Below, piece after piece: positions 16,806 to 24,351 of a stretch of 34,963 bases of DNA. Both the position numbers and the translations under genes were made by a program. Position 1 is the first letter of the stretch. The number at the start of each line of letters is the position of its first letter. Where the stretch lies: assembly GCF_001550375.1 (NCBI RefSeq), contig NZ_LRTR01000585.1, positions 1-34,963 of the forward strand, in the 5' to 3' direction. The DNA comes from Streptomyces europaeiscabiei. GTDB taxonomy: Bacteria > Actinomycetota > Actinomycetes > Streptomycetales > Streptomycetaceae. Below the pieces are notes generated by a model that saw only the letters and a list, made by a program, of their open reading frames with translations, was not told the DNA's origin and made no database searches.

Positions 16806-16874
16806 GGAGAGGGGGTGAGTGTTCGGGGTCCGGAGCGACCGGACCGGGCCCGGTACTGTCCGGCGGCGGGCCGG

Positions 16875-17795
16875 TCAGCGGAGGGTGACCTCGCGCGGAC
16901 CGTTGTACGGCGCCAGCGACAGCACGGTCCGTGGTGTCCGCAGCCCCTCGTGCCCCGTGAACAGCTCACGCGCCGCGCCGAAGTCCACCTCGTCGCCCAC
17001 CACCGGCGCGACCTCGTCGTACAGCTCGCGGACCGGGTCCACGAGTTCCTGGCCGGCCTCGGTCTCGGTGCCCCAGATGTCCCACAGCAGCGTCTCTACC
17101 TTGTTGAGGTCCGCGAGATCGAGCCGGACGTTCCCGGCCACGAACCACTCCCCGTGCAGCGGCCCTTCCTCCGGCGGATGCAGGCCGAAAGACCGGGGGT
17201 CCGCCCCGCCCTCCCGAATGGCTCGCCACGCCTTGCCCGCGACGAGGAATCGGTCGCGCGGTACGTCCATCGGGTCGAAGCCGATGTTCCAGGCGTCGAC
17301 GATCAACGGGTCCGTCAACTGCGCGTCGGCGAGCAGCCAGCCCCGGGCCGGGTCCCAGTACTCGGTGACCACGTGGTCGCAGTGGAATCCGTTGTCGCCG
17401 AAATAGGTGGCGAAGCCCGACCGCAGCCGGGCGGGCACTCCGGTATGGCGCAGGAGCGAGCAGTGCAGCAGTGAGAAGTCGCGGCACACCCCGACGAACC
17501 GGTCCCCGGGTTCGCGGCGGTGTGACAGGGGCGCGTCGTTCCGCTCGACGACGATCCGCAGGATGTCGTCGAGGTAGCGCGTCTCGGCGTCGTTGTGCAG
17601 CCGCTCCCGAGGAGTGGCGCAACCGAACGTCTCACCCTCGCCCCGATGAATCATCAGATCCCGTGCCACACGGGCGAGCCGACCGGGATCGCGCGGGAGG
17701 GTGGCGTAGAGCGGGGCGAGTTCGCCCGGGTCGGTGAACGCGCTCTGCGCGGTGTAGAAAGCGGCGACATCCGGTGCGAGGTGCACGGGTGGCAT
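16875..17795 (-). CDS. Transglutaminase-like superfamily protein
   Basis: This 306-residue protein has the transglutaminase/protease-like core with a complete Cys-His-Asp triad: C104 in GVCRDFSLL, H141 in FHCDHVVTEYW and D157 in WLLADAQL. The core resembles bacterial members that probably hydrolyse or transfer amide bonds, though none of the close type has a clear substrate. No signal peptide or membrane segment is seen, so it is probably cytosolic. The ATG at 17795 with a GGGGG ribosome site is chosen; an upstream ATG at 17825 would add ten residues. It diverges from the CGNR zinc-finger gene, and the region between holds several palindromes. It converges on the DUF397 gene. Confidence 0.85.
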   Translation of the reverse strand: MPPVHLAPDVAAFYTAQSAFTDPGELAPLYATLPRDPGRLARVARDLMIHRGEGETFGCATPRERLHNDAETRYLDDILRIVVERNDAPLSHRREPGDRFVGVCRDFSLLHCSLLRHTGVPARLRSGFATYFGDNGFHCDHVVTEYWDPARGWLLADAQLTDPLIVDAWNIGFDPMDVPRDRFLVAGKAWRAIREGGADPRSFGLHPPEEGPLHGEWFVAGNVRLDLADLNKVETLLWDIWGTETEAGQELVDPVRELYDEVAPVVGDEVDFGAARELFTGHEGLRTPRTVLSLAPYNGPREVTLR

Positions 17796-17872
17796 GGCGG
17801 GACCCCCAGAATGAATCGGCCGCAAGTTCGATTTGCGGGCCGCTTCGCTTCACCGTGCCAAAATTCACCCGC

Positions 17873-17897
17873 AATTGTCCACAATTCCCGCGGGAAT
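17873..17897. promoter_or_regulatory. Two overlapping palindromes in a divergent promoter region
   Basis: AATTGT-CC-ACAATT (17873-17886) overlaps ATTCCCGCGGGAAT (17884-17897). Both are perfect inverted repeats, and their centres are 11 bases apart, one helical turn. They lie between the transglutaminase-like and CGNR genes in AT-rich DNA that is unusual for this window. A third imperfect pair, CCGCAA/TTGCGG, is at 17820-17838. Confidence 0.5.
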
Positions 17898-17960
17898 GCG
17901 AGTGCCCGGAATTCCCCGCCCGCATTGCCCCCGGCACGATTTAATGGATGACGGCTCGCC

Positions 17961-17966
17961 TATCAT
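17961..17966 (+). promoter_or_regulatory. -10 element (TATCAT) for a leaderless transcript
   Basis: TATCAT ends seven bases before the ATG at 17974, so transcription should begin at or next to the start codon. There is no ribosome site before the ATG. No clear -35 element is seen. Confidence 0.5.
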
Positions 17967-17973
17967 TAGCGGC

Positions 17974-18576
17974 ATGGAGTACTCGATCAGTACGGACGCG
18001 CGGCTCGCCCTGGATCTCGCCCTGACCGTCCGCCACGACGGCGACGGCGGTGTCACCGACGACCTGACCGACCCCATGGGGCTCGCCACCTGGATCCGGG
18101 CGCACGCGGACGTCCTGCCGGCCGTCGCCGGCCCGGCCGCCGACGAGGCCGCGCTCACCGCCGTACGTGATCTGCGCGGAGCCGTCCGGGCCCTGTTCGC
18201 CCGCGCCGTCAGCCCCGGCGAGCCCAGCCCGGCCGACGCCGCCCGGCTGCTGCCCGTGCCCGAGGCCCTGGAGCGCCTCAACGAGGCCGCCGCCCTCGCC
18301 CCGACCGTCCCGGTGCTCACCTGGGGCCCCGGCGCCGAACCCGTCGTACGCCACGAACCCGCCACCGGCGAGGACCCGCTCACCGCGGTGCTCGCCCGCG
18401 CCGCCCTCGCCTTCCTCGCGAGCCCCGAACGGCAGCGGCTGCGCGCCTGCCACGCACCGCGCTGCGTGCGCTACTTCCTCAAGGAGCACCCCCGCCAGGA
18501 ATGGTGCAGGCCGTCCTGCGGCAACCGCGCCCGCGTCGCCCGCCACCACGAACGGCACAAGAGGACGGCGAGCTGA
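17974..18576 (+). CDS. ABATE/CGNR zinc-finger protein
   Basis: The 200-residue protein has an N-terminal helical ABATE-type domain (about 1-145) beginning LALDLALTVR, followed by a CGNR zinc finger: C159, C164, C178 and C182 with CGNRARVARHHERH at 182-195. Proteins of this type are thought to be stress-linked DNA-binding regulators; ligand and targets are unknown. The basic C-terminus fits nucleic-acid binding. ATG 17974 is chosen because a -10 hexamer ends seven bases before it, indicating leaderless translation; the longer frame from 17833 runs through the palindromic promoter region. It is followed after 78 bases by another apparently leaderless gene on the same strand. Confidence 0.88.
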   Translation: MEYSISTDARLALDLALTVRHDGDGGVTDDLTDPMGLATWIRAHADVLPAVAGPAADEAALTAVRDLRGAVRALFARAVSPGEPSPADAARLLPVPEALERLNEAAALAPTVPVLTWGPGAEPVVRHEPATGEDPLTAVLARAALAFLASPERQRLRACHAPRCVRYFLKEHPRQEWCRPSCGNRARVARHHERHKRTAS

Positions 18577-18642
18577 CATCCGCCCCGGAGAGCGCCCCCT
18601 GCCCCCGCAGCTCCCTCGGCCCCACCGCCGGACGGCACGCCG

Positions 18643-18648
18643 TACCAT
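18643..18648 (+). promoter_or_regulatory. -10 element (TACCAT) for a second leaderless transcript
   Basis: TACCAT ends six bases before the ATG at 18655, with GCGGC just before the ATG as in the previous gene. No ribosome site is present. The spacing suggests that transcription starts at the A of ATG. Confidence 0.45.
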
Positions 18649-18654
18649 TGCGGC

Positions 18655-19152
18655 ATGTCCTTCCTCCGCCGCCGCAGCGCCACTCCTGCCGGTCCCGACT
18701 TCGACGTGCTGGCCATGGACCCGGGCGACTGGCCGGGCAATCTCGGTGCCGGCCTGCTGCCCGCCCCCGACGGCAGCTGCCAGGGCGTCTTCCTGCGCTA
18801 CGACCTCTACGGCGGCCGTGGCCCCGCGATGATCATCGGCAACCTCCCTGAGGGCTCCCCGGCGCGCGAGGTGTCCGACGGCGAGGTCCCCTTCGAGGTG
18901 GCCCAGCTGCTGATCGCGCTGGAGAACGAGGAGGACATCACCGTCGTCGGTTCCGAGGACATGCCGGTGATGCAGGGCGACAACCTCCTGATCGTCCGCC
19001 GCCTCAAGCTCTCCGAGTCCCGGATCTCCTGCGTCCAGTTCGACCGCAGCGACAACGTCCTGGTGACCATCGCCGCCTGGGACCGCCCCATCACCGACGA
19101 CCTGTACGCGCTGCTCAAGCCGCTCCCTGCGGAGCTGTTCCAGCAGGGCTGA
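18655..19152 (+). CDS. Conserved hypothetical protein, 165 residues
   Basis: I do not recognise a named family. The protein is soluble, acidic and without signal peptide, membrane segment or cysteine motif. The N-terminus is basic (MSFLRRRS), then a regular alpha/beta composition with segments LRYDLYGGRGPAMIIGN (48-64) and EVAQLLIALENEEDITVVGSED (about 81-102). The good codon bias, the clean terminator just after the stop and the -10 element ending six bases before the ATG support a real monocistronic gene. It may be translated without a leader. No function is proposed. Confidence 0.8.
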   Translation: MSFLRRRSATPAGPDFDVLAMDPGDWPGNLGAGLLPAPDGSCQGVFLRYDLYGGRGPAMIIGNLPEGSPAREVSDGEVPFEVAQLLIALENEEDITVVGSEDMPVMQGDNLLIVRRLKLSESRISCVQFDRSDNVLVTIAAWDRPITDDLYALLKPLPAELFQQG

Positions 19153-19180
19153 GCGCGCAGGAGGACGAAGCCGAAGACGA

Positions 19181-19206
19181 AAGGGCCGGGCTCGCACCCG
19201 GCCCTT
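19181..19206. terminator. Bidirectional terminator
   Basis: AAGGGCCGGG (19181-19190) pairs perfectly with CCCGGCCCTT (19197-19206) around a 6-base loop, and TCTTCGTTC follows. It sits between the stops of the hypothetical gene and the convergent amidase gene. Confidence 0.88.
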
Positions 19207-19231
19207 CTTCGTTCCTCGGGCGGCGCCGTCC

Positions 19232-21208
19232 TCACGCGGCCGGCAGCACCCGCACGTCCGCCGCCCGCACGAACGCCACCCGGTGCCCGAACTGGATCTC
19301 GTAATACAGATCCTCACCGACCACGAGCCGGTGTCCGCTCGTGTCGAAGGAGACGGCGTAGTAGTACTCGCCGGGCACCCGGCCGCCGGTGACGTACTTC
19401 TGGTCCTTGAGGAGCTTGTACGGCCACGGGGACACCGCCTGGGCGGGCACATCCGCCGGGTATGCCGCGGCCTCCGGGTAGGCGCGCCCGTACACCGGGA
19501 TGTCCGCCAGGCCCTCCCGGGGCGTCACGACCATTCCGGCCGCGCCGACCGCCGTCGGCTTCCCCTTCGGGTTCTGGAACCAGGCCTTCTGCCCCAGGTA
19601 CCAGATCGCCGTCCAGTCGCCCTGCCGCTCGGCGACCGCGTACTGCTGCCCGGTGGAGACCCGTGAACCGAGGTCGTTCACCCCGATCGTCGAGGCGCTG
19701 CCGTCCGGCCGCAGCCCGATGTCCTTGATCAGGGGCGAGGTCGCGTCGGGCCGGCTGTACAGCCGTACGGCACTGGAGCCGTGCACCGCGCAGCGCGCGC
19801 CGCCGGTCGCGCAACCGGTGAACTCGGGCCGGTTGTCGGCGTAGTCCGGCAGGATCGTGACCATGGCGCTGTTCTTGCCGGACGTCGCGCCCAACGGTTC
19901 GCCCAGCAGCTCGAAGTAGTGCCGCCAGTCCCAGTACGGGCCCGGGTCGGTGTGCATCCCCGGGATCGTCGCCGTCGTCGGGCCCGGCACGGTGTCATGG
20001 CCGAGGATGTGCTGCCGGTCCAGTGGGATGCCGTGCTTGTCGGAGAGGTACTTCACCAGCCGCGCCGACGCCCGGTACATCGCCTCGGTGTACCAGGCGT
20101 CCGGCGAGGCGAGGAAGCCCTCGTGCTCCAGGCCGATCGACCCCGCGTTGACATACCAGTTGCCGGCGTGCCAGGCCACGTCCTTGGCCTTGATGTGCTG
20201 GGCGATGTGCCCGTCCGTGGAGCGCAGCGAATACTGCCACGACACATACGTCGGGTCCTGGACCAGTTCGAGAGTGGTGTCCCAGTAGCCCTCGGTGTCG
20301 TGGACGACGATGTACCGGATGGGCTGCGAGTTCGGCCGGTCGGCGAGGTCGTGGTTGCCGTAGTCGTTGTCGCCGAACTCCTCGTACGGTGCCGGGATCC
20401 ACTCGCAGGACACCGTTGCCGGGCACTCCGTGGCGCCGGCGGCCGCCGCGCGCAGCCCCGCCCGGGACAACTGCCCGGTGCCGGGGTCCAGGCCCGGCTC
20501 GCCGGTGAGCGTCACCCGCTGGCCGGCGTCCGTGACGCGCCGGGCGCCGTCGCGGATCACCGCGAACACGTCGTTCGCGTACGCCGCGGCGGTCGCCCGG
20601 TCGTCGGCGCCCGAGAAACGCGCCACCGCTCCGTACCAGTCGGCCGGATCGGCACTCGGTCGCGCGCCGAGCTCCCGCTGCGCGGCGGCGAGCAGCGCGG
20701 CACCGCCCGCGACGTTGGCCTCCGAGTCCGTACGAAGGGTCTCCTCGGGCAGGCCCGTCAGCTCGGCCGCCCTGGTCAACGTCTTCAGCCTGGCCGGGAG
20801 TTCGGCGGGCTCGGGCAGCTCCGCCCCGGCCACCAGCGGCGCCCGGGAGTCGTCGCCGCGCGCGTCCTCCGTGCCCTCGCTGTGGTGGGGGGCATCGGCC
20901 AGAGCGGTGCGCGCGTCGGTGAGGTGCATGGGGCCGTAGCCGCCGGTGACACTCGGCGCGCCGCCGTGGGCGTCCCAACGGGACTGGAGATACGAGACGC
21001 CGAGCAGGACGTCGCGCGGTACGCCGTACTCGGCGGCCGCGGCCGTGAAGGCGCCCTGCAGACGAGCCGAGGCAGAGGACGGCCGGCTGTCGGGCGGAGC
21101 CGCGCCCAGCAGGGGCAGCAGCAGGACCGCGGGGGCTGCGGCGAACGCCGTTCTGCGCGTACGCCCGCGGTGCGGGGTGGGCCTGCGGTCGGTGGGGGAT
21201 CCTCGCAA
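19232..21208 (-). CDS. Secreted N-acetylmuramoyl-L-alanine amidase (Amidase_2) with extra domains
   Basis: The 658-residue protein has a Tat-like or Sec signal at the N-terminus (basic RGRTRRT, then hydrophobic 20-37). Residues about 48-98 (EYGVPRDVLLGVSYLQSRWDA) resemble a lytic-transglycosylase/lysozyme-like fold. The Amidase_2/PGRP-like domain (about 290-435) has probable zinc ligands H303 (VVHDTEG), H404 (LGHDTVPG) and D421 (MHTDPGP). The C-terminal part (450-658) has SH3-like segments that may bind the wall. It should cut the bond between muramic acid and the peptide stem of peptidoglycan outside the membrane. TTG at 21208 is preferred because AGGAGG lies five bases upstream; the frame extends to an ATG at 21262 without a ribosome site. 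A promoter is seen upstream. Confidence 0.87.
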   Translation of the reverse strand: MRGSPTDRRPTPHRGRTRRTAFAAAPAVLLLPLLGAAPPDSRPSSASARLQGAFTAAAAEYGVPRDVLLGVSYLQSRWDAHGGAPSVTGGYGPMHLTDARTALADAPHHSEGTEDARGDDSRAPLVAGAELPEPAELPARLKTLTRAAELTGLPEETLRTDSEANVAGGAALLAAAQRELGARPSADPADWYGAVARFSGADDRATAAAYANDVFAVIRDGARRVTDAGQRVTLTGEPGLDPGTGQLSRAGLRAAAAGATECPATVSCEWIPAPYEEFGDNDYGNHDLADRPNSQPIRYIVVHDTEGYWDTTLELVQDPTYVSWQYSLRSTDGHIAQHIKAKDVAWHAGNWYVNAGSIGLEHEGFLASPDAWYTEAMYRASARLVKYLSDKHGIPLDRQHILGHDTVPGPTTATIPGMHTDPGPYWDWRHYFELLGEPLGATSGKNSAMVTILPDYADNRPEFTGCATGGARCAVHGSSAVRLYSRPDATSPLIKDIGLRPDGSASTIGVNDLGSRVSTGQQYAVAERQGDWTAIWYLGQKAWFQNPKGKPTAVGAAGMVVTPREGLADIPVYGRAYPEAAAYPADVPAQAVSPWPYKLLKDQKYVTGGRVPGEYYYAVSFDTSGHRLVVGEDLYYEIQFGHRVAFVRAADVRVLPAA

Positions 21209-21264
21209 GGCGGCCTCCTGGAACGGTGGGGCGTTGGCGGGGCGTGCGGGACCGAACGGCACCA

Positions 21265-21293
21265 GTGCTATCGGTCGGCCGACGATCCGTCAA
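21265..21293 (-). promoter_or_regulatory. Promoter of the amidase gene
   Basis: On the minus strand TTGACG (21293-21288) and TAGCAC (21270-21265) are separated by 17 bases, a good housekeeping-type pattern. Transcription would start near 21258, giving a leader of about 50 bases before the TTG start. Confidence 0.55.
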
Positions 21294-21376
21294 TCATGCC
21301 CTCAGGAGGTTGGTTACCCCGTGATTGCCGAGTCCGGCCGCGGCGGAGGCCTCCTGCCGTGACGCAGGCCGTCGGC

Positions 21377-21449
21377 ATGGGAAGGTCCGCCGACATGACG
21401 AAGGTCCGCGGCGTGCCCCTCGACCAGGACACACCGCGGACCTTCCCAT
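21377..21449. repeat. Competing inverted repeats after the phosphotransferase gene
   Basis: CCGCGGACCTTC (21434-21445) pairs perfectly with GAAGGTCCGCGG (21400-21411). The overlapping GGACCTTCCCAT (21438-21449) pairs perfectly with ATGGGAAGGTCC (21377-21388). Both pairings use the same arm, so only one can form at a time. The set begins five bases beyond the phosphotransferase stop. It may be an elaborate terminator. Confidence 0.7.
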
Positions 21450-21453
21450 CCCC

Positions 21454-22596
21454 TCAGCGAGTGCCGACCGCCGCCCGTACGGCTTTGCGGGCCAACTGGC
21501 AGTCGTCGTGCAGCCGCCTGAGCAGCAGCCGCTGTTCCTCGCCGGACGGCGCAGCAGCCGGGTGGGCCGGGCCCGGTGCCGCCGGGGTCGAGTCGTGCAT
21601 CGAACGCTGTACGGCCGTCTCGTAGGTACGGATCTCACGGGTCAGTACGAGCATCAGGTTCACCAGGAACGCGTCCCGCGAGGCAGGGCCCGCCGACTGC
21701 GCCAGTTGGCTGATCTGGCGCCGTGCCACCGGCGCGTCCCCGAGCACCGCCCACAGCGTCGCCAGGTCGTACCCCGGCAGATACCACCCCGCGTGTTCCC
21801 AGTCCACCAGCACTGGACCGGCCGGTGAGAGCAGGATGTTCGACAGGAGGGCGTCGCCGTGACAGAACTGGCCCATGCCCTGACGGCCCGACGCGTGCGC
21901 GATGCCGTGCAGGAGCTTCTGCAGATCGCCCATGTCCCGGTCGGTGAGCAGACCCAGCTCATGGAACCGGGAGATCCGCTCCGCGTAGTTGAGCGGGGCG
22001 TCGAACGTCCCCGCCGGGGGCCGCCACGCGTTCAGCCGGCAGATCGCGCCGAGCGCCGCCCGGATGTCGGCGCGCGGCGGCGCTTCCACCGGGTGTCGCT
22101 GCAGGGCGGCCACCCGGCCCGGCATCCGCTCGATGACCAAGGTGCAGTTGTCCGGGTCCGCCGCGATCAGCCTCGGGGCCCGCACCGGCGGGCGGTGCCG
22201 GACGAACGAGCGGTATGCGGCTATTTCGTGCCGGAGTCGCTCCTCCCAGATGGAGGAGTGGTCCAGTAAACACTTGGCGACGGCCGTGCTGCGCCCTGTC
22301 GTACCGACGAGCAGCACCGAGCGGCCGCTGCGGCGCAGCACCTGGACCGGAGTGAACTCCGGGCAGATGCGATGCACCGAGGCGATCGCCGTGCGCAGCT
22401 GCGCGCCCTGGGGGCCGGACAGGTCGAGTCTCCCGCTGAGCGGTTGGGTGCCGAGCCCCGGCACGCGTCGCGTCCGGCCGGCACCGAGCACCGGGGCCGT
22501 CGTACGGGTGGGGTCGAGGTAGGGGCCGCCGCTGCCCGGCTGGCGGGGGTGCAGCGACCGGGGAGGAGCGGACACGGAGGACGATGCTGCGTACAT
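21454..22596 (-). CDS. Aminoglycoside phosphotransferase-fold protein with TTA codon
   Basis: The 380-residue protein has the APH/choline-kinase fold. K108 (VAKCLL) fits the ATP-binding lysine, CHGDALLSN (245-253) is the catalytic loop with D248, and LVDWEHAG (263-270) holds the metal-binding D265. A proline- and basic-rich N-terminal tail of about 60 residues precedes the fold. Such proteins phosphorylate small molecules or proteins; the tail and regulatory neighbours do not point to antibiotic resistance. Codon 110 is TTA (22267-22269), so expression may need the bldA tRNA. It is divergent from the NsdA-like regulator across 233 bases. The ATG has only a weak purine-rich site. The function call stays at fold level. 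Confidence 0.83.
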   Translation of the reverse strand: MYAASSSVSAPPRSLHPRQPGSGGPYLDPTRTTAPVLGAGRTRRVPGLGTQPLSGRLDLSGPQGAQLRTAIASVHRICPEFTPVQVLRRSGRSVLLVGTTGRSTAVAKCLLDHSSIWEERLRHEIAAYRSFVRHRPPVRAPRLIAADPDNCTLVIERMPGRVAALQRHPVEAPPRADIRAALGAICRLNAWRPPAGTFDAPLNYAERISRFHELGLLTDRDMGDLQKLLHGIAHASGRQGMGQFCHGDALLSNILLSPAGPVLVDWEHAGWYLPGYDLATLWAVLGDAPVARRQISQLAQSAGPASRDAFLVNLMLVLTREIRTYETAVQRSMHDSTPAAPGPAHPAAAPSGEEQRLLLRRLHDDCQLARKAVRAAVGTR

Positions 22597-22749
22597 GGGG
22601 GAAGACAGATCCCTTCGTGTGCCGGCAGGTCACGCGCTACCCGCCCCGGCTGCCGACGGGCACCCTGGGGAGTGTCCGTCGGGAGACCGGGTCGGGGTGG
22701 CGCTTTCCTACCTGACACCGGATGGGCCGTGGCACACCATGTAGCGCAC

Positions 22750-22768
22750 CCTGGCGAAGCCTGGCGAA
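22750..22768 (+). promoter_or_regulatory. Direct repeat of CCTGGCGAA with 10-bp spacing
   Basis: CCTGGCGAA occurs at 22750-22758 and 22760-22768, one helical turn apart, in the region shared by the phosphotransferase and NsdA-like genes. It lies 62 bases upstream of the NsdA-like start. A possible -10 element TACATT (22795-22800) follows without a good -35, which would suit an activator-dependent promoter. Confidence 0.4.
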
Positions 22769-22829
22769 TAGTCCCCGTGCAACTGACAGCGGGCTACATT
22801 CAACTCAGCCGAGAACCTGGGGGCTTGAC

Positions 22830-24326
22830 GTGAGCGGACAACCCAACAACCGACTCGCAGACCTGTTCGGCCTGGCCGGCTGGTCCAAGGGAGAGCTCGC
22901 GAGACTGGTCAACCGGCAGGCGGCGGCCATGGGCCACCCCCAGCTGGCGACCGACACCTCGCGGGTGCGGCGGTGGATCGACATGGGAGAGATCCCGCGC
23001 GATCCCGTGCCGCGGGTGCTGGAGGCCCTGTTCACCGAGCGTCTCGGCCGTGTCGTGACCATCGAGGACCTCGGTCTGGTCCGGCACGGGCGTACGGGAA
23101 AACGGCCGGGCGGCGGGAGTGTGGAACATCCCGACGGTGTGCCGTGGGCGCCCGAACGGACTGCTGCGGTCCTCACCGAATTCACGGGAATGGACCTCAT
23201 GCTCAACCGACGCGGCTTGGTGGGTGCGGGCGTCGCGCTCACCGCGGGATCCGCACTCAGCAGCGCCATGCACGACTGGCTGCACACCGATCCGGCCCTG
23301 GCGGCCGACGCCCCCGACCTCGACAACCCCCTGCACGCCGACCCCGCTGGGTTCGACCGCTACGAGGCCGCCCCCATCGGGTCGCAGGAGATCGAGGAAC
23401 TGGAGCGCTCGGTCGAGGTGTTCCGGGCCTGGGACGCGGCTCGTGGCGGCGGGCTGCAACGCAAGGCTGTCGTGGGACAGCTCAATGAGGTGGGAGGCAT
23501 GCTCTCCTACCGCCACCCCGAACATCTCCAGCGGCGCCTGTGGGGCGTCGCCGCCAACCTCGCCGTCCTCGCGGGCTGGATGTCGCACGACATCGGCCTC
23601 GAACCCACCGCCCAGAAGTACTTCATCATCGCCGCCCACGCCGCCAGGGAGGGCGGTGACCGGCCCCGCGCCGGCGAGGCCCTCTCCCGGGCGGCCCGAC
23701 AACTGGTGCACCTCGGCAAGCCCGACGAGGCGCTCGACCTCATGAAGCTAGCCCAGTCCGGTTCCGGCGAGCAGGTGCTGCCGCGCACCAAGGCCATGCT
23801 CCACACCGTCGAGGCCTGGGCACAGGCCTCCATGGGCAAGGGCCAGGCCATGCGCCGCACCCTGGGCCGGGCCGAGGACCTGTTCGTCTCCGACCGGGCC
23901 GATGTATCGCCGCCCAGCTGGATGCAGATGTTCAAGGAGGAGGACCTCTACGGCATGCAGGCCCTGGCCTACCGCACCCTCGCGGAGCACGACCCGGCCG
24001 CGGCCAAACAGGCCCAGCACTACGCGGAGAAGGCCCTGGCCCTGCGCGTCGACGGCCGTCAGCGGTCGAAGATCTTCGACTTCCTGTCCATGGCCTCGGC
24101 CTGCTTCATCGCCGACGACCCCGAACAGGCGGACCGGTACGCCCGCCTCGCCCTGATGTCGATGGGCTCCAATTCCTCCCACCGCACCTGGGACCGGCTG
24201 CGTGAGATGTACCGGCTCACCGGTCAGTACTCCAGCTATCCGAAGATCCAGGAACTGCGGGAGGAGCTCAAACTCGCCCTGCCCAAACCCCAGTCGAAGA
24301 ACAAGGGCGGCATCGCGCCGACGTGA
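22830..24326 (+). CDS. NsdA-like regulator with TPR-type repeats
   Basis: The 498-residue protein resembles NsdA, a negative regulator of sporulation and antibiotic production in Streptomyces coelicolor. The N-terminus (LADLFGLAGWSKGELARLVNRQAA, about 9-32, then SRVRRWIDMGEIPRDPVPRVL) looks like an XRE-type helix-turn-helix. The middle has EFTGMDLMLNRRGLVGAG, and residues about 220-490 are helical TPR-like repeats for protein contacts. No enzyme motif is seen. I do not assign nsdA itself because Streptomyces carry several paralogues. GTG 22830 with GGGGG before it is chosen over an upstream in-frame start at 22722. It converges on the PP2C phosphatase, whose stop lies 25 bases away, with a hairpin between. 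Confidence 0.85.
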   Translation: MSGQPNNRLADLFGLAGWSKGELARLVNRQAAAMGHPQLATDTSRVRRWIDMGEIPRDPVPRVLEALFTERLGRVVTIEDLGLVRHGRTGKRPGGGSVEHPDGVPWAPERTAAVLTEFTGMDLMLNRRGLVGAGVALTAGSALSSAMHDWLHTDPALAADAPDLDNPLHADPAGFDRYEAAPIGSQEIEELERSVEVFRAWDAARGGGLQRKAVVGQLNEVGGMLSYRHPEHLQRRLWGVAANLAVLAGWMSHDIGLEPTAQKYFIIAAHAAREGGDRPRAGEALSRAARQLVHLGKPDEALDLMKLAQSGSGEQVLPRTKAMLHTVEAWAQASMGKGQAMRRTLGRAEDLFVSDRADVSPPSWMQMFKEEDLYGMQALAYRTLAEHDPAAAKQAQHYAEKALALRVDGRQRSKIFDFLSMASACFIADDPEQADRYARLALMSMGSNSSHRTWDRLREMYRLTGQYSSYPKIQELREELKLALPKPQSKNKGGIAPT

Positions 24327-24335
24327 CCGCCGGGA

Positions 24336-24351
24336 ACGGCCCTCGGGCCGT
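24336..24351. terminator. Compact hairpin between convergent genes
   Basis: ACGGCC (24336-24341) pairs with GGCCGT (24346-24351) around the tetraloop CTCG. It starts 10 bases after the NsdA-like stop, and its last base is part of the phosphatase stop codon. Confidence 0.6.

Noticed and set aside
21291..21360. Possible c-di-AMP (ydaO-type) riboswitch upstream of the amidase gene
   Set aside because: Cell-wall hydrolase genes often carry one, and CAATCA/TGATTG can pair here. But the promoter elements at 21265-21293 place most of this stretch upstream of the transcript, and I could not match the conserved core.
19781..21625. 614-codon plus-strand open frame antisense to the amidase
   Set aside because: It mirrors the amidase gene, has an arginine/valine-rich composition and no family motif or ribosome site.
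21454..22596. Antibiotic-resistance aminoglycoside kinase
   Set aside because: The fold is right, but the long N-terminal tail, TTA codon and regulatory neighbours give no support for a resistance role.
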